A DNA stretch of 64,000 nt from positions 1 to 64,000 of the forward strand of contig CALKVK010000031.1 in assembly GCA_937996235.1 (NCBI GenBank), read 5' to 3'. This DNA comes from an uncultured bacterium (GTDB lineage Bacteria > Planctomycetota > JAJSAM01 > JAJVHW01). Shown here piece after piece: positions 1 through 12,967 of this stretch. Numbering within the stretch: position 1 is the stretch's first letter; every line of letters begins with the position of its first letter. The position numbers were made by a program, and so were the translations under genes. A model generated the notes under the pieces. It saw nothing but the letters and a program-made list of their open reading frames with translations. It did not search any database and was not told the DNA's origin.

Positions 1-448
1 CGCGAGCACCATCCCGCCGGCACTGGCGCGTGCGCAGCACGCGCGCGCCGGCGGGGCGGGGCACGCCGCGTGCGAAGCACGCGGCGCGCCTCAGTCTCCA
101 GTGGGGTGCACGCGGGCGTGCGGCCCTTGCATCGGCGACGTCGTCCCCCTCGGTCGCGAGGGAGTCACGCCGCGTGCGGGGCACGCGTCGCGCCTCCGTT
201 TCCAGTTGGGTGCACGCGGGCGTGCGTCACCTACGCAGGTGACGTCCGCCCCCTCGGTCGCACTGCCCGCGAGCACCATCCCGCCGGCACTGGCGCGTGC
301 TTCGGCACGCGCGCGCCGGCGGGGCGAGGCACGCCGCGTGCGAGGCACGCGCCGCGCCTCAGTCTCCAGTGGGGTGCACGCGGGCGGGCGGCGGCCGTCG
401 GTGCGGACCGGCCGCGAGCGACGCGTTCGTGGCGGTCGGCGCGTGGGG
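1..448. repeat. REP-like hairpin repeat field, left arm
   Basis: No gene is supportable here. The stretch is made of related GC-rich modules. Positions 1 to about 125 recur with few changes at 268 to about 388. The core is a 10-bp hairpin, left arm CGCCGCGTGC, three-base loop, right arm GCACGCGGCG: 64-86 is perfect, and 168-190 and 332-354 each carry one changed pair. Between them sits another small palindrome near 226-243 (CACCT-ACGC-AGGTG). The same modules return inverted at 1115-1560. This looks like an intergenic REP/BIME-type family rather than coding sequence. Function unknown. Confidence 0.75.
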
Positions 449-454
449 TAGCCT
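449..454 (+). promoter_or_regulatory. -10 box for the RidA gene, leaderless geometry
   Basis: TAGCCT lies 7 nt before the ATG at 462. A TANNNT box this close places the transcription start at or beside the A of the start codon. No convincing -35 or Shine-Dalgarno is visible. The same arrangement recurs before six other genes in the window. Confidence 0.45.
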
Positions 455-461
455 GCGCGCC

Positions 462-866
462 ATGCGCACTCCAATCCACAGCGACGCGGCGCCGCGCGCG
501 ATCGGTCCGTACTCGCAGGCCGTCCTCGCCGCCGGTTGGCTCTGGTGCTCTGGTCAGATCCCGCTCGATCCCGAGACGGGGGCCATCGTCGCCGCCGGGA
601 CCGACGAGGCGGCCGCCCGCGCGCAGACTCGGCGGGTGCTCGAGAACCTCGGCGCCGTGCTCCGGGCCGGCGGCTGCGGCTACGCCGACGTCGTGAAGTG
701 CACGGTCTACGTCGCCGACCTCGCCCACTTCGGCGCGATCAACGAGGAGTACGCTCGCGTGTTCGGCGGCGAGGCGCCGCCCGCACGCGCGACGGTCGAG
801 GTGCGCCGCCTCCCGAAGGACGTGCTCGTCGAGATCGAGTGCGTGGCGCGAGCGCCGCAGGGCTGA
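462..866 (+). CDS. ridA: RidA family reactive-intermediate deaminase
   Basis: 134 residues, the full length of a RidA/YjgF/UK114 protein. These trimeric cytosolic enzymes hydrolyse the reactive enamines and imines released by PLP enzymes such as threonine dehydratase. Visible signatures are AIGPYSQA near the N terminus, CSGQIPLDP at about 29-37, and the C-terminal PPARATVEVRRLPKD followed by VEIE. Arg109 and Glu124 match the carboxylate-binding Arg and the catalytic-site Glu of the family. I chose the ATG at 462 because the upstream in-frame extension runs into the hairpin repeats and because a -10 box ends 7 nt before it. The gene stands alone between two repeat fields. The deaminase subtype (RidA against Rid1-7) cannot be fixed by eye. 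Confidence 0.93.
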   Translation: MRTPIHSDAAPRAIGPYSQAVLAAGWLWCSGQIPLDPETGAIVAAGTDEAAARAQTRRVLENLGAVLRAGGCGYADVVKCTVYVADLAHFGAINEEYARVFGGEAPPARATVEVRRLPKDVLVEIECVARAPQG

Positions 867-1545
867 GGCGGCCCGCGGCGTGCGCACCGCAAGCGAGGTG
901 CGCCCCGCGAACGCCCACGTGCCTCCCGTTCCGATGGGGACGGTCCTCGCGGAGGCTCGCGACGTAACGAGCCGTTGCGATGGGGCACGACCTCGGTCGC
1001 TCGGACGACCGCGCGCCAGGAGCGTCCCGATCGCGCAGGAGTGTCCCGATCGCGTCGAGTCGTTCCGTCGCGAGGCTGGGGCAGGACCGTCCCCTTCGTC
1101 ACGGGACGGGCGCACGACGCGTGCTCCACACGCGGCGTGACCCGCCAGCGCGCGCGTGCCTCGCACGCGCCAGTGCCGGCGGGATGGTGCTCGCGGGCCG
1201 TGCGACCGAGGGGGACGACGTCACCGATGTACGTCACGCACGCCCGCGTGCACCCCACTGGAAACGGAGGCGCGACGCGTGCAACGCACGCGGCGTGACT
1301 CCCTCGCGACCGAGGGGGCGGACGTCACCTGCGTAGGTGACGCACGCCCGCGTGCACCCCACGAAAGAGGCGGGCGCGCCGCGTGCTACGCACGCGACGT
1401 GCCACCCCCTGGCACGAGCGTGCGGAAGCACGCGCAGTGCCAGGGGGATGGTGCTCGCGGGCAGTGCGACCGAGGGGGCGGACGTCACCTGCGTAGGTGA
1501 CGCACGCCCGCGTGCACCCCACGAAAGAGGCGGGCGCGCCGCGTG
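867..1545. repeat. REP-like hairpin repeat field between convergent genes
   Basis: About 680 bp without a gene, between the 3' ends of ridA (plus) and an ABC ATPase gene (minus). From about 1115 it carries the left-arm modules in inverted orientation. Hairpins with three-base loops lie at 1115-1137, 1273-1295 and 1377-1399, with a further copy at 1537-1559, and CACCT-GCGT-AGGTG palindromes occur near 1326 and 1486. The 867-1110 part is less regular but contains two GTCCCGATCGCG copies (1023 and 1042) and an imperfect inverted repeat of a GGGGACGGTCCTCGCG-like element. Position between convergent 3' ends is typical of REP elements, and the hairpins may also stop transcription. Confidence 0.7.
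1306..1396. repeat. 91-bp direct repeat, copy 1
   Basis: By eye this segment is identical to 1466-1556, an offset of 160 bp. It contains the CACCT-GCGT-AGGTG palindrome and most of one CGCCGCGTGC hairpin. Perfect identity implies recent duplication or gene conversion. Confidence 0.85.

Positions 1546-1556
<11 letters not shown>
1466..1556. repeat. 91-bp direct repeat, copy 2, reaching into the neighbouring CDS
   Basis: Identical to 1306-1396. Its right end overlaps the last codons and TAG stop of the minus-strand ABC ATPase gene (stop at 1546-1548), so the repeat supplies the C terminus of that protein. Confidence 0.85.
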
Positions 1557-2528
<972 letters not shown>

Positions 2529-2532
<4 letters not shown>

Positions 2533-3524
2533 CGCACGTCCTCCTTCGGCAGCACGCAGCGCCGCAGTCGGCCGGGTGCCGCCTGCTCGAGGACGGGGTC
2601 GCCGTGGCGGCAGGACTCGTGGACGAACGCGCAGCGCGGCAGGAACGTGCACTTGCGGAAGGGTCCGCGATCGAGGCGCGGGGGGAGGCCCGCGATGCTC
2701 GCGAGCTTGCCGTGCGCGGAGCTGTCGAGCCGCGGCACGCTGCGCAGCAGCGCAGCCGTGTACGGGTGCCACGGCTTCGCGAAGAGCTCGTCGGTCGGCG
2801 CCTCCTCGACCACGCGGCCGGCGTACATCACGAGGATGCGGTCGCACATGCCCGCCACGACGCCGAGGTCGTGCGTGATCAGGATGACGCCCATGCCGCG
2901 CTCGTCGCGCAGCTCCTTCACGAGGTCGAGGATCTGCGCCTGGATGGTGACGTCGAGCGCCGTCGTCGGCTCGTCCGCGATGAGCAGCTCGGGATCGCAG
3001 AGCAGCGCCATCGCGATCATCACGCGCTGCCGCATGCCGCCGGAGAACTCGTGCGGGTACGAGCGGATGCGCCGGCCGGCGTCCGGGATGCCGACGCGCG
3101 TGAGCAGGTCCACGGCGCGCGCGACGGCGGCCTTGCGCGAGAGCCGGAGGTGCAGCTCCGCCACCTCGGCGAGCTGCTCCTCGATCCGCAGGTACGGATT
3201 GAGGCTCGTCATCGGGTCCTGGAAGATCATCGCGATCCGGTTGCCGCGCACCGTGCGCAGCTCGCTCTCCGGGAGCCGCGCGAGGTCGCGCCCGCCGAAC
3301 ATCACCGAGCCGCCCGCGATGCGCCCCTGCGGCTTCGGCAGGAGCCCCATCACCGACAGGTTGGTGACGCTCTTCCCGCAGCCCGACTCGCCGACGATGC
3401 CGAGGATCTCGCCGCGCCCGACCGAGAACGAGACGCCGTCGACCGCGCGCACGCGCCCGTCGTCGGTGGCGAACTCGGTCACGAGGTCGCGCACGTCCAG
3501 GATCGTCTCGGGCCGCGCGCTCAT
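2529..3524 (-). CDS. Peptide/nickel ABC transporter ATP-binding protein, OppD/DppD type
   Basis: 331 residues. First-position ATPase of a peptide importer. Walker A is GESGCGKSV, the signature FSGGMRQRVMIAMAL, Walker B ELLIADEPTTALDV and the H-loop ITHDLGVV, all classic for OppD/DppD. The C-terminal CTFLPRCAF plus a further Cys is the oligopeptide-transporter tail. It starts ATG at 3524, overlapping the permease stop by four bases, and ends with a four-base overlap into the OppF-type gene. It is a paralogue of the ATPase at 8632-9681. Being directly downstream of the permeases at 3521-5532, it most likely energises that importer. Confidence 0.93.
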
Positions 3525-4420
3525 CGGCGTGTCCTCGGGTCGAGCGCGTCGCGCAGTCCGTCGCCGAGGAAGTTCAAGCTGAAGAGCGTCAGCGCGAGCA
3601 GCAGGCTGGGCCAGGTCAGGAGCCACCAGTACGACTCGATCGGATTGACGACGCCGACTCCTTCCGCGACGAGCTGCCCCCACGAGAGGCTCATGCCGAG
3701 CCCGAGGTAGGAGAGGAAGGACTCGAGGATGATCACGGCGGGCACGGTGAGGGTGGCGTAGATGACCACCACGCCGACGACGTTCGGCAGGATGTGGCGC
3801 AGGATGATGCGCGCGTCGCTGGCCCCCACGATGCGCGCGGCGTGCACGAACTCCTGGCCGCGCAGCGCGAGCACCTGGCCGCGCACGATGCGCGCCATCG
3901 CCAGCCACTGCACGAGGCCGAGCGCGAAGAACACGGGGAGGGGGTTGCGACGACTCTCGTCGTCGAACATGAGCATGACGAGGATGACGAGGAACATGTA
4001 CGGGATGCCGTACAGGAAGTCGACGAAGCGCATCATCACGTCGTCGATCCTGCCGCCGTAGTAGCCGGCGATCGCGCCGTAGAGCACGCCGACGACCACC
4101 ACGGAGAGCGTCGCCGCGAGCCCGACGAGCAGCGACATCCGCCCGCCGACGAGGACGCGCGCGAGGTAGTCGCGACCGAGGGCGTCGGTGCCGAGCAGAT
4201 GCGCGAACGACGGCGCGAGGTTCTTGTCGGCCGGATTCATCTTCGCGTAGTCCATGCCCGGGAGCAGGGGCAGCAGCGCGCATGCGAGCGCGATCACCGC
4301 CAGCGTGACGCCCCCGGCGATCGCCATGCGGTTGCGCTTCAGCCGCCGCCAGGCGTCGGCGCCGAGACTGGTGCCGCGCTCCGCCACGGGCACGTGCGCC
4401 GGCTCGTCGCGCGGCCTCAC
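3521..4420 (-). CDS. Peptide/nickel ABC transporter permease, OppC/DppC type
   Basis: 299 residues. Inner-membrane permease. After a short cytosolic tail comes TM1 (about 30-50), then the family hallmark HLLGTDALGRDYLARVLVGG, five further hydrophobic segments and the EAA coupling loop (RIVGASDARIILRHILPN). C-terminal NFLGDGLRDALDPRTRR is typical of OppC/DppC. The start is taken as GTG at 4420, where GTGA overlaps the stop of the upstream permease. No other start near the N terminus gives such coupling. It forms the heterodimeric channel with the product of 4417-5532. Confidence 0.92.
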   Translation of the reverse strand: MRPRDEPAHVPVAERGTSLGADAWRRLKRNRMAIAGGVTLAVIALACALLPLLPGMDYAKMNPADKNLAPSFAHLLGTDALGRDYLARVLVGGRMSLLVGLAATLSVVVVGVLYGAIAGYYGGRIDDVMMRFVDFLYGIPYMFLVILVMLMFDDESRRNPLPVFFALGLVQWLAMARIVRGQVLALRGQEFVHAARIVGASDARIILRHILPNVVGVVVIYATLTVPAVIILESFLSYLGLGMSLSWGQLVAEGVGVVNPIESYWWLLTWPSLLLALTLFSLNFLGDGLRDALDPRTRR

Positions 4421-5532
4421 AACTCCTCCCTGATGCGCGGGTCGAGCCACGCGTACGCAAGGTCCACGAGAAGGTTGAAGGCGGTGACGAGCGCGCAGTA
4501 GAGGATCGCCGTGCCGAGCACCACCGAGTAGTCGCGGTTGATCGCGCCCTTCACGAAGTACTGGCCCATGCCGGGGATGCCGAACAGCGTCTCGACGACG
4601 AACGAGCCCGTCATGATGCCCGCGGCCGCCGGGCCGAGGAACGACACCACCGGGAGCAGCGCGCCCTTGAGCGCGTGCTTGACGACGATCGTGCTCTCGG
4701 GGAGCCCCTTCGCCCGCGCCGTGCGCACGAAGTCCTGCTGCATCACCTCGATCGTGCCGCCGCGCGCGAGCCGCGCGATGTAGGCGGCGTAGGGCAGCGC
4801 CAGAGTGACGGCGGGCAGCACCATGTGCGCGTACGAGCCCCAGCCGGCCACGGGGAACCAGCGCAGGGACAGCGAGAACACGATCAGGAGCGCGGCACCG
4901 ATGACGAAGTTCGGCAGCGAGATGCCGATCATCGCGAGCCCCATGCTCGAGTAGTCCGCCAGCGAGTTGGGCCGCAGGCCGGACCGGATGCCGAGCACGA
5001 GCCCCATCGCGCACGCGATCAGGAGCGCGAGCAGACCGAGCGAGACGCTGACCGGGATGGCGGGCAGCAGCAGGTCGAGCACCGTGCGTCCCTGCACCTT
5101 GAACGAGACGCCGAGCGAGCCCTCCGTCACGAGCTTCTGCATGTACACGAGGAAGAAGTCCGTCGCGTTCTCGGTGATGCCGTACAGCTTGCGCTGCTGC
5201 TCCATCACCTGCTCGGTCGCGACCTTCTCGCTGGCGAACGGGCTGCCCGGCGCCATGTACATCAGGAGGCACGTGACGTACACGAGCAGCACGAGCGACG
5301 GCACCATGAAGCAGAAGCGCCGCTGCACGCGCGGCGGCGTGAAGCGCCAGAGCGCGACGGCGATCACGACCGCGCCGACCGTCGCCGCCTCGAGTCCGAT
5401 CGTGTGGCGGGCGAAGAGCCACGCGACGGCGGCGACGAACAGGCTGCCTGCGACGCGCACGAGGGCGACGGGCCACCACGCGGTGCTCGCGACGAAGAGC
5501 GAGCCGACGATCAGGAACAGCGCCTCGCGCAT
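4417..5532 (-). CDS. Peptide/nickel ABC transporter permease, OppB/DppB type, with extra N-terminal membrane segments
   Basis: 371 residues. The canonical OppB/DppB part begins around residue 75 (RRFCFMVPSLVLLVYVTCLL) and includes an EAA loop (ARAKGLPESTIVVKHALKGA) and the C-terminal YAWLDPRIREEL. Ahead of it are about 70 hydrophobic residues forming perhaps three additional membrane spans, not usual for the family. The ATG at 5532 forms TGATG with the stop of the binding-protein gene. The in-frame extension further upstream lacks such coupling. Partner of the OppC-type permease just downstream. Confidence 0.92.
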   Translation of the reverse strand: MREALFLIVGSLFVASTAWWPVALVRVAGSLFVAAVAWLFARHTIGLEAATVGAVVIAVALWRFTPPRVQRRFCFMVPSLVLLVYVTCLLMYMAPGSPFASEKVATEQVMEQQRKLYGITENATDFFLVYMQKLVTEGSLGVSFKVQGRTVLDLLLPAIPVSVSLGLLALLIACAMGLVLGIRSGLRPNSLADYSSMGLAMIGISLPNFVIGAALLIVFSLSLRWFPVAGWGSYAHMVLPAVTLALPYAAYIARLARGGTIEVMQQDFVRTARAKGLPESTIVVKHALKGALLPVVSFLGPAAAGIMTGSFVVETLFGIPGMGQYFVKGAINRDYSVVLGTAILYCALVTAFNLLVDLAYAWLDPRIREEL

Positions 5533-7549
5533 CAGCGGGGCGCCTCGGCAGGTCCCTCGATCCACATGCCGCGCAGCGGGTGGATGTCCTGCAGGTTGGC
5601 GGAGCGGCTGCCGTCGGGCTGCTCGAGCTCGACGTGGAAGCCCTTGACCCGCGGCGAGACGAGACCGCTGTTCACGTAGAAGTAGATGGGCATGACCGGG
5701 CAGGCGTCCTGCACGAGGATCGCCTCGGCCTCGCGGAAGAGGTGCATGCGCAGCCGCGCCCCGGCCTCGACACGCGTGGCCTGGTCGGGCGCCGCGCGCA
5801 CGGCCGCGAGCAGCTCACGCGCGCGCTCCGGCTCCTTCATCGCCGCCACGAGCGCGTCCGGGTCGGCGATGAAGCGCTCGATGTTCGCGGCGCCCTGGAT
5901 CAGGCGGTCGTAGGTCGGGTCGCCCCACCCGGTCTGGTTGTTGCCGCCGTTCGTGACCCACATGTCGAGGAACGTGTTCGGGTCCATGTAGTCCCCGATC
6001 CACGCGGCGCGGGCCATGTCGTAGCGCAGGAAGCGCGTGCTGTCCTGGTAGGCCTGCCACTCCTGGTTGACGGCCTCGACCTCGATGCCCAGGTTGCGCT
6101 TGAGCTGGTCGGCGACGAACTCCGCGATGCGGCGGTGCGATTCATGCGTGTTGGAGATGATCGCGAACTTCGGGAAGCCCTGTCCTTCGGGGAACCCGGC
6201 CTCGGCGAGCAGTCGCTTCGCCTCCGCCACGTTCGCGTGTGGCCCGATCGGCGTGTCGGGCTGCTGGTAGCCGGTGAGTCCTGGCGGGCAGAACAGGCCG
6301 GCGGGGATCTGGCCGATCGCGAGGATGTCGCGCGTGATCGACTCGCGGTCCACGGCCAGGCAGATCGCCTTGCGCACGCGCGGATCGTCGAACGGCTTGC
6401 GCGTCGTGTTGAAGCGGTAGTAGTAGACGGTCATCGCCGCGCAGACGTAGAAGTCGGGCCGCTGCCGCAGCACGTTCACGAGGTCGCTCGGGTAGCTGCT
6501 CGGCGTCCAGTCGACGCCGCCGGTCAGGTACAGGTTCAGGCAGGTCGTGAGGTTCTCGATCGAGTACGCGTCGACGACGCCGAGCCGCACGCTGTCCTTG
6601 TCCCAGTACGTGTCGCTCTTCACGAGCCGGATGCGGTCGTTGACCTTCCAGCTCTCGAGGCGGAAGGGCCCGTTGCTCACGATGTTCCCGGGCAGGAACC
6701 AGTCGTGCTGCCGCTCCTCGACGACCCAGCGCGGCACGGGATACGCCGGGTAGAAGCACGTGATGTCGAGGAAGTACGCCGTCGGCGCGGTCAGTTCCAC
6801 GACGAGCGTGTGGTCGTCGGTCGCGAACACGCCCTCGTCGACGCCGAAGTGCTCCTTCGCGTGCGCGTACAGCTCGCGACGCCGCCGCGCCTCGGCCGCG
6901 ACCGCGGCGCGCACCGCGGCGAGGCGCGCGCCGTCGAGCGTGCCGTCACGCTGCGAGAGCACCTCCTGCAGGAGCGGGTCCTCGGTGCCCTTCAGGTTCT
7001 CGCTGACGTGGTGCTCGCCCACGAACGTCTGCCACGCGTCGCCGTCCAGACCCGCCGTGCCGAGCGCGTCGAGCGCGGGCAGCACGTCCTTCTCGAGCGC
7101 ATCGGCCGCACCCTCGTAGACGTTGTAGATCTCAGCCCACTTCACCATGTGCAGGATGTACGCGTACTCGGAGGCGGTCGTCGGCTCCTGCAGGTGGCGC
7201 CACGACCACGCGAAGTCGTGCGCGGTCACGGGGTGCCCGTCGCTCCACACCGCGTCCTTGCGGATGTGGAACGTGTAGCGGGTCTGGTCCTCGGAGAGCT
7301 CCCACGACTCCGCCGCGCCCGGGACGGGCCGCAGCGATGCGGGGTCGCGGTAGGTCAGCCCCTCGAAGATCGCGTCGGCGATGCGCCCCTCGGGCTGCCC
7401 CGTCATGATCTGCGGGTCGAGCGTCTTCGGCTCGGTGCCGTTGATGAAACGCAGGTCGGCGGGGAGCTCCGTCGACGCCGAGAACGTGAGCCCGACGAGC
7501 CCGAACGCGGCCGCGAAGATCGCGACCAGGCCGGCCAGGTTGCGCTGCA

Positions 7550-7550
<1 letters not shown>
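5532..7550 (-). CDS. Peptide-binding protein, extracellular solute-binding family 5
   Basis: 672 residues, longer than the usual 530-560 of OppA/DppA. The N terminus has one hydrophobic stretch (residues 4-24) without a lipobox Cys, so the protein is either anchored by this segment or secreted. The family 5 core is clear: ADLRFINGTEPKTLDPQ, then YTFHIRKDAVWSDGHPVTA, then DPRVRKAICLAVDRESI. An insert of about 90 residues rich in Ala/Arg/Glu (around 200-290) separates lobe segments and accounts for part of the extra length. TGATG junctions on both sides show translational coupling within the operon. Specificity (oligopeptide, dipeptide, other) is not readable. Confidence 0.9.
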
Positions 7551-9681
<2,131 letters not shown>

Positions 9682-9738
9682 CGACGCTCCCTTCCGACCG
9701 TGCGCAGCCCACCTCGGAGCCCGCGCGACGGGGGCGCA

Positions 9739-9744
9739 AGGATA
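9739..9744 (-). promoter_or_regulatory. Candidate -10 box of the minus-strand peptide-transport operon
   Basis: Read on the minus strand this is TATCCT within GCTATCCTTG, in the 183-bp divergent gap 9682-9864. It would give a leader of about 50 nt before the ATG at 9681. On the plus strand TACGAT near 9824-9829 is a matching candidate for the divergent gene at 9865. No -35 could be confirmed. Confidence 0.35.
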
Positions 9745-9864
9745 GCGAAAGCGCGGAGCGGTCTCCCGCGTGTTCCGACGAGCGTCGCGCCGCACGACGC
9801 GCGACCCCGAGGGCGCCGCCCTGTACGATCGCCGGAACCTCAACGACCCGCCGGGAGAGTCTCG

Positions 9865-11778
9865 ATGCAGCGCCGCCGCCAGCCCTTCGCCGCCACCCTC
9901 GCCGCGCTCGCGGCGCTCGCCGTCGCGGGGTGCGGGCCCGCCCCCTCCGCACCGTCCGGCGGTCAGCCGGGCGCTGCAGCGGCCGGCGCGCCTGCCGACG
10001 CCGCGCCGGCCGACGGCGCGCGTGCGGGCGGCGCACCTGCGGGCGACGCCGCCGCGGGAGGCGCCGCGGCGGGCGGGAGCGCGACCACGGAGCCCACACT
10101 CGGCGTCAAGCCGCCCATGATCGCGGACGTGACGGGTCGGTTCGGCGGCACGCTCACCTGGGCCGAGGTCGGCGAGGTGACGACGTTCAACCCGACGGTC
10201 TCGAGCAGCGCCACCGAGACCGAGATCGCGGACCTGCTGTTCGACGCGCTCGTCACGTACGACAACGGCCGGTGGGCCAACGAACCCAGCCTGGCGTGGC
10301 GCTGGGAGCACTCGGACGACGCCCTCCACTGGACCTTCCACCTGCGCGACGGCGTGCTCTGGAGCGACGGCGAGCCGTTCTCGGCCGAGGACGTGGAGTT
10401 CACGTTCCGGGACGTGCTCTTCAACGAACACATCGCGAACAGCGACAAGGACGGCTTCCGCGTCGGCGACGCGGCGTTCCCGACCGTCACGGCGGTCGAC
10501 CGACTGACCGTGCGCTTCGACCTGCCGGTGCTGAACGCGCTGTTCCTCACGTACGTCGGGAGCGTCCAGATCGTGCCGAAGCACCTCTGGAAGGACACGG
10601 TCGTCGGCGACGACCCCGCCTACTCGAAGGCGATGAACGCCACGGACGACCTCTCGCGCGTCGTCGGCACGGGGCCGTTCCGTGTCGTCGAGTACAGCGG
10701 CGCAGAGCGCATCGTCTTCGAGCGCAACCCGCACTCGTGGGTGCAGGACCGCGAGGGTCGGCGGCTCCCGTACGTCGAGCGCGCGATGATCCTGCTCTAC
10801 AAGGATCTCTCGGCGCGCTCGATCGCCTTCCTCGACAAGGCGTTCGACATGATCTGCGACATCCCGCCGCAGGACTACCAGCAGTTCAAGGAGCAGGAGA
10901 AGGGCTCGGACTTCACCATCCACCGCCTCGGCGTGTCGCTGAACACGACCTGGGTCTCGTTCAACCAGCACCCCGGCCGCGACGACAAGGGCGAGCCCTA
11001 CGTGACGCCGTACAAGTCGCAGTGGCTGCGCGACCCGCGCTTCCGCCGCGCGCTCAGCATGGCGGCCGACCGCGACGGGATCGTGAAGCTGCTCCTCGAC
11101 GGCAAGGGCGAGGCGATCTACACGCAGACGAGCCCGGGCAACAAGACGTGGTACTCCGACATCGGCCGGACCGGCTACGTGCCGGACCAGGCCGGAGCGC
11201 TGCTCGACGAGATGGGACTCGTGGACCGCGACGGCGACGGCGTGCGCGAGGACGCGGACGGCCACCGCGTCTCGCTGGAGCTGTGCACCAACGTCGAGAA
11301 CCCGCTGCGCGTCAAGACGCTCAGCCAGCTCAAGCAGGACTGGGCGCGGATCGGCGTCGAGATCAGCACGAAGCCGCTCAACTTCAACGACCTCGTCCAC
11401 GAGCTCGAGGACGGCCACCGCTGGGAGCTGATGGTGCTCGGCTGGGGCTCCGGCGTCCCGCCCGACCCGCTCAACGGGAAGAACATCATCCTCTCGTCGG
11501 GGCGCCTGCACGTCTGGTACCCGATGCAGGAGCAGCCCGAGAACGAGTGGGAGCGCAAGGCCGACGCGGTCATCGCGAAGATGGACGCGAACCCCGACGA
11601 GGCCGCGCGCGTGCCGCTCTGGCGCGAGTACCAGAAGCTGCACGACGAGTACATGCCGATCGCCTACCTCTACTCGCAGAACGCGTACGCGGCGAGCCGC
11701 AACCGCGTCCACAACCTGCGCCCGTCGGTGCTGCGCCCGCAGACCTGGTACAACGCCGAGGAGCTCTGGGTCGAGTAG
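9865..11778 (+). CDS. Peptide-binding lipoprotein, extracellular solute-binding family 5
   Basis: 637 residues. The signal peptide ends in lipobox LAVAGC with Cys23 as the lipidated residue. About 50 residues of Ala/Gly/Pro-rich linker follow before the family 5 domain begins (GTLTWAEVGEVTTFNPTVS). Further core motifs are WTFHLRDGVLWSDGEPFSAE and DPRFRRALSMAADRDGI. A GGGAGAG ribosome site sits 5 nt before the ATG. First gene of a three-gene plus-strand operon with two permeases. The sequence ends RPQTWYNAEELWVE, typical of the longer peptide-binding proteins near microcin/oligopeptide YejA-like members. That subfamily placement is tentative. Confidence 0.92.
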   Translation: MQRRRQPFAATLAALAALAVAGCGPAPSAPSGGQPGAAAAGAPADAAPADGARAGGAPAGDAAAGGAAAGGSATTEPTLGVKPPMIADVTGRFGGTLTWAEVGEVTTFNPTVSSSATETEIADLLFDALVTYDNGRWANEPSLAWRWEHSDDALHWTFHLRDGVLWSDGEPFSAEDVEFTFRDVLFNEHIANSDKDGFRVGDAAFPTVTAVDRLTVRFDLPVLNALFLTYVGSVQIVPKHLWKDTVVGDDPAYSKAMNATDDLSRVVGTGPFRVVEYSGAERIVFERNPHSWVQDREGRRLPYVERAMILLYKDLSARSIAFLDKAFDMICDIPPQDYQQFKEQEKGSDFTIHRLGVSLNTTWVSFNQHPGRDDKGEPYVTPYKSQWLRDPRFRRALSMAADRDGIVKLLLDGKGEAIYTQTSPGNKTWYSDIGRTGYVPDQAGALLDEMGLVDRDGDGVREDADGHRVSLELCTNVENPLRVKTLSQLKQDWARIGVEISTKPLNFNDLVHELEDGHRWELMVLGWGSGVPPDPLNGKNIILSSGRLHVWYPMQEQPENEWERKADAVIAKMDANPDEAARVPLWREYQKLHDEYMPIAYLYSQNAYAASRNRVHNLRPSVLRPQTWYNAEELWVE

Positions 11779-11787
11779 CGGTCGCCG

Positions 11788-12963
11788 TTGACCACCTTCC
11801 TGCTCCGTCGCATCCTCGCGCTGCCGCCGCTCCTCGCGGCGATCAGCGTCTTCACGTACCTGCTGCTCGGGCTGTCGGGTCGCGACTACTTCGCGAAGCT
11901 CGAAGAGGACCCCAAGGTCACGCAGGACTACGTGATGGCGCTGCGTGCGAGCGTCGGCAAGGTCGTCGCGGTGGATCCCCGAGACCGGGCGCGCGAGATC
12001 GGGACGTTCACGGGCGCCGACGGCGGGCCGCAGTTCTCGTTCGACGCCGAAGGGAACCTGCTGAAGGACGGGGTCGCGACCGACGCGCGCCACGAGCAGC
12101 AGCACGTCAAGCACTTCACGGCGCACGGCGAGGCGTACACCGTCACGCAGCAGGGCAAGGTCTACCGCTGGGTGGGAGCCGTCCGCGGCTACTTCGCGTG
12201 GCTCTCGCGCGCGGCGCGGGGCGACCTCGGCGAGAGCTACCAGTACAAGAAGTCGGTCGGCGACGTGATCGCCGACAAGGTCTGGAACACGCTGAAGCTG
12301 AGCCTCGTCGCGCTGGTCATCGCCTGGGGTCTGGCGATCCCGCTGGGCGTGTGGAGCGGCACGCGGCCGAACAGCGTGGTGGACCATGCGTGCGGCGCCG
12401 TCGCGTACTTCGGGCTCTCGATCCCCACCGTCTTCCTCGCGCTGCTCGCCGTGCTGTTCGCGTACTACACGGGCTGGTTCCCGGTCGGCGGCATGCGCGA
12501 CCTGGTGGCGTGGGACCGCATGACGACCGGGCAACGTCTCGTCGACAGCGCACACCACCTCGTGCTCCCGGCGGCGGTGATCGGGTTCTCCTCCATGGCG
12601 GGCTACATGCGCCAGATGCGCGGCCAGATGGTCGAGACGATGTCGGCCGACTACGTGCGCACGGCGCGCGCCAAGGGTGTGGCGACGCGCACGGTCACGT
12701 ACCGCCACGCTCTCCGCAACGCCATCAACCCGCTGCTGACGCTGCTCGGGTTCAGCATCGCGGGCCTGCTCTCCGGGTCGTTCCTCGTCGAGGTCGTCAT
12801 GAACTGGCCGGGTCTCGCGCGCGTCGTCGTGGACGCGGTGTTCGCGCGCGACGAGCCGCTCGTGATGGCGTCGGTGCTGGTCGCAGCGCTCATGCTCGTC
12901 GTCGGCAACTTCCTGGCCGACGTGCTCCTCGCCATCGCGGACCCGCGGATCCGCCTGGAGTGA
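11788..12963 (+). CDS. ABC transporter permease, OppB/YejB-like, with enlarged periplasmic loop
   Basis: 391 residues from a TTG start at 11788, nine bases after the lipoprotein stop. TM1 (LALPPLLAAISVFTYLLLGL) is followed not by the usual short loop but by about 120 polar residues (roughly 31-150) before the conserved RAARGDLGESYQYKKSVGDV. The remaining five membrane spans and the EAA loop (ARAKGVATRTVTYRHALRNA) are standard, ending in IADPRIRLE. The stop TGA overlaps an out-of-frame ATG. The next gene starts GTG five bases on. Channel half for the plus-strand importer. The insert is in the right place to touch the binding protein. Confidence 0.9.
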   Translation: MTTFLLRRILALPPLLAAISVFTYLLLGLSGRDYFAKLEEDPKVTQDYVMALRASVGKVVAVDPRDRAREIGTFTGADGGPQFSFDAEGNLLKDGVATDARHEQQHVKHFTAHGEAYTVTQQGKVYRWVGAVRGYFAWLSRAARGDLGESYQYKKSVGDVIADKVWNTLKLSLVALVIAWGLAIPLGVWSGTRPNSVVDHACGAVAYFGLSIPTVFLALLAVLFAYYTGWFPVGGMRDLVAWDRMTTGQRLVDSAHHLVLPAAVIGFSSMAGYMRQMRGQMVETMSADYVRTARAKGVATRTVTYRHALRNAINPLLTLLGFSIAGLLSGSFLVEVVMNWPGLARVVVDAVFARDEPLVMASVLVAALMLVVGNFLADVLLAIADPRIRLE

Positions 12964-12967
12964 TGGC

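Noticed and set aside
297..461. Longer N terminus for RidA
   Set aside because: The in-frame extension is repeat sequence with no family resemblance, and RidA proteins begin near the ATG at 462.
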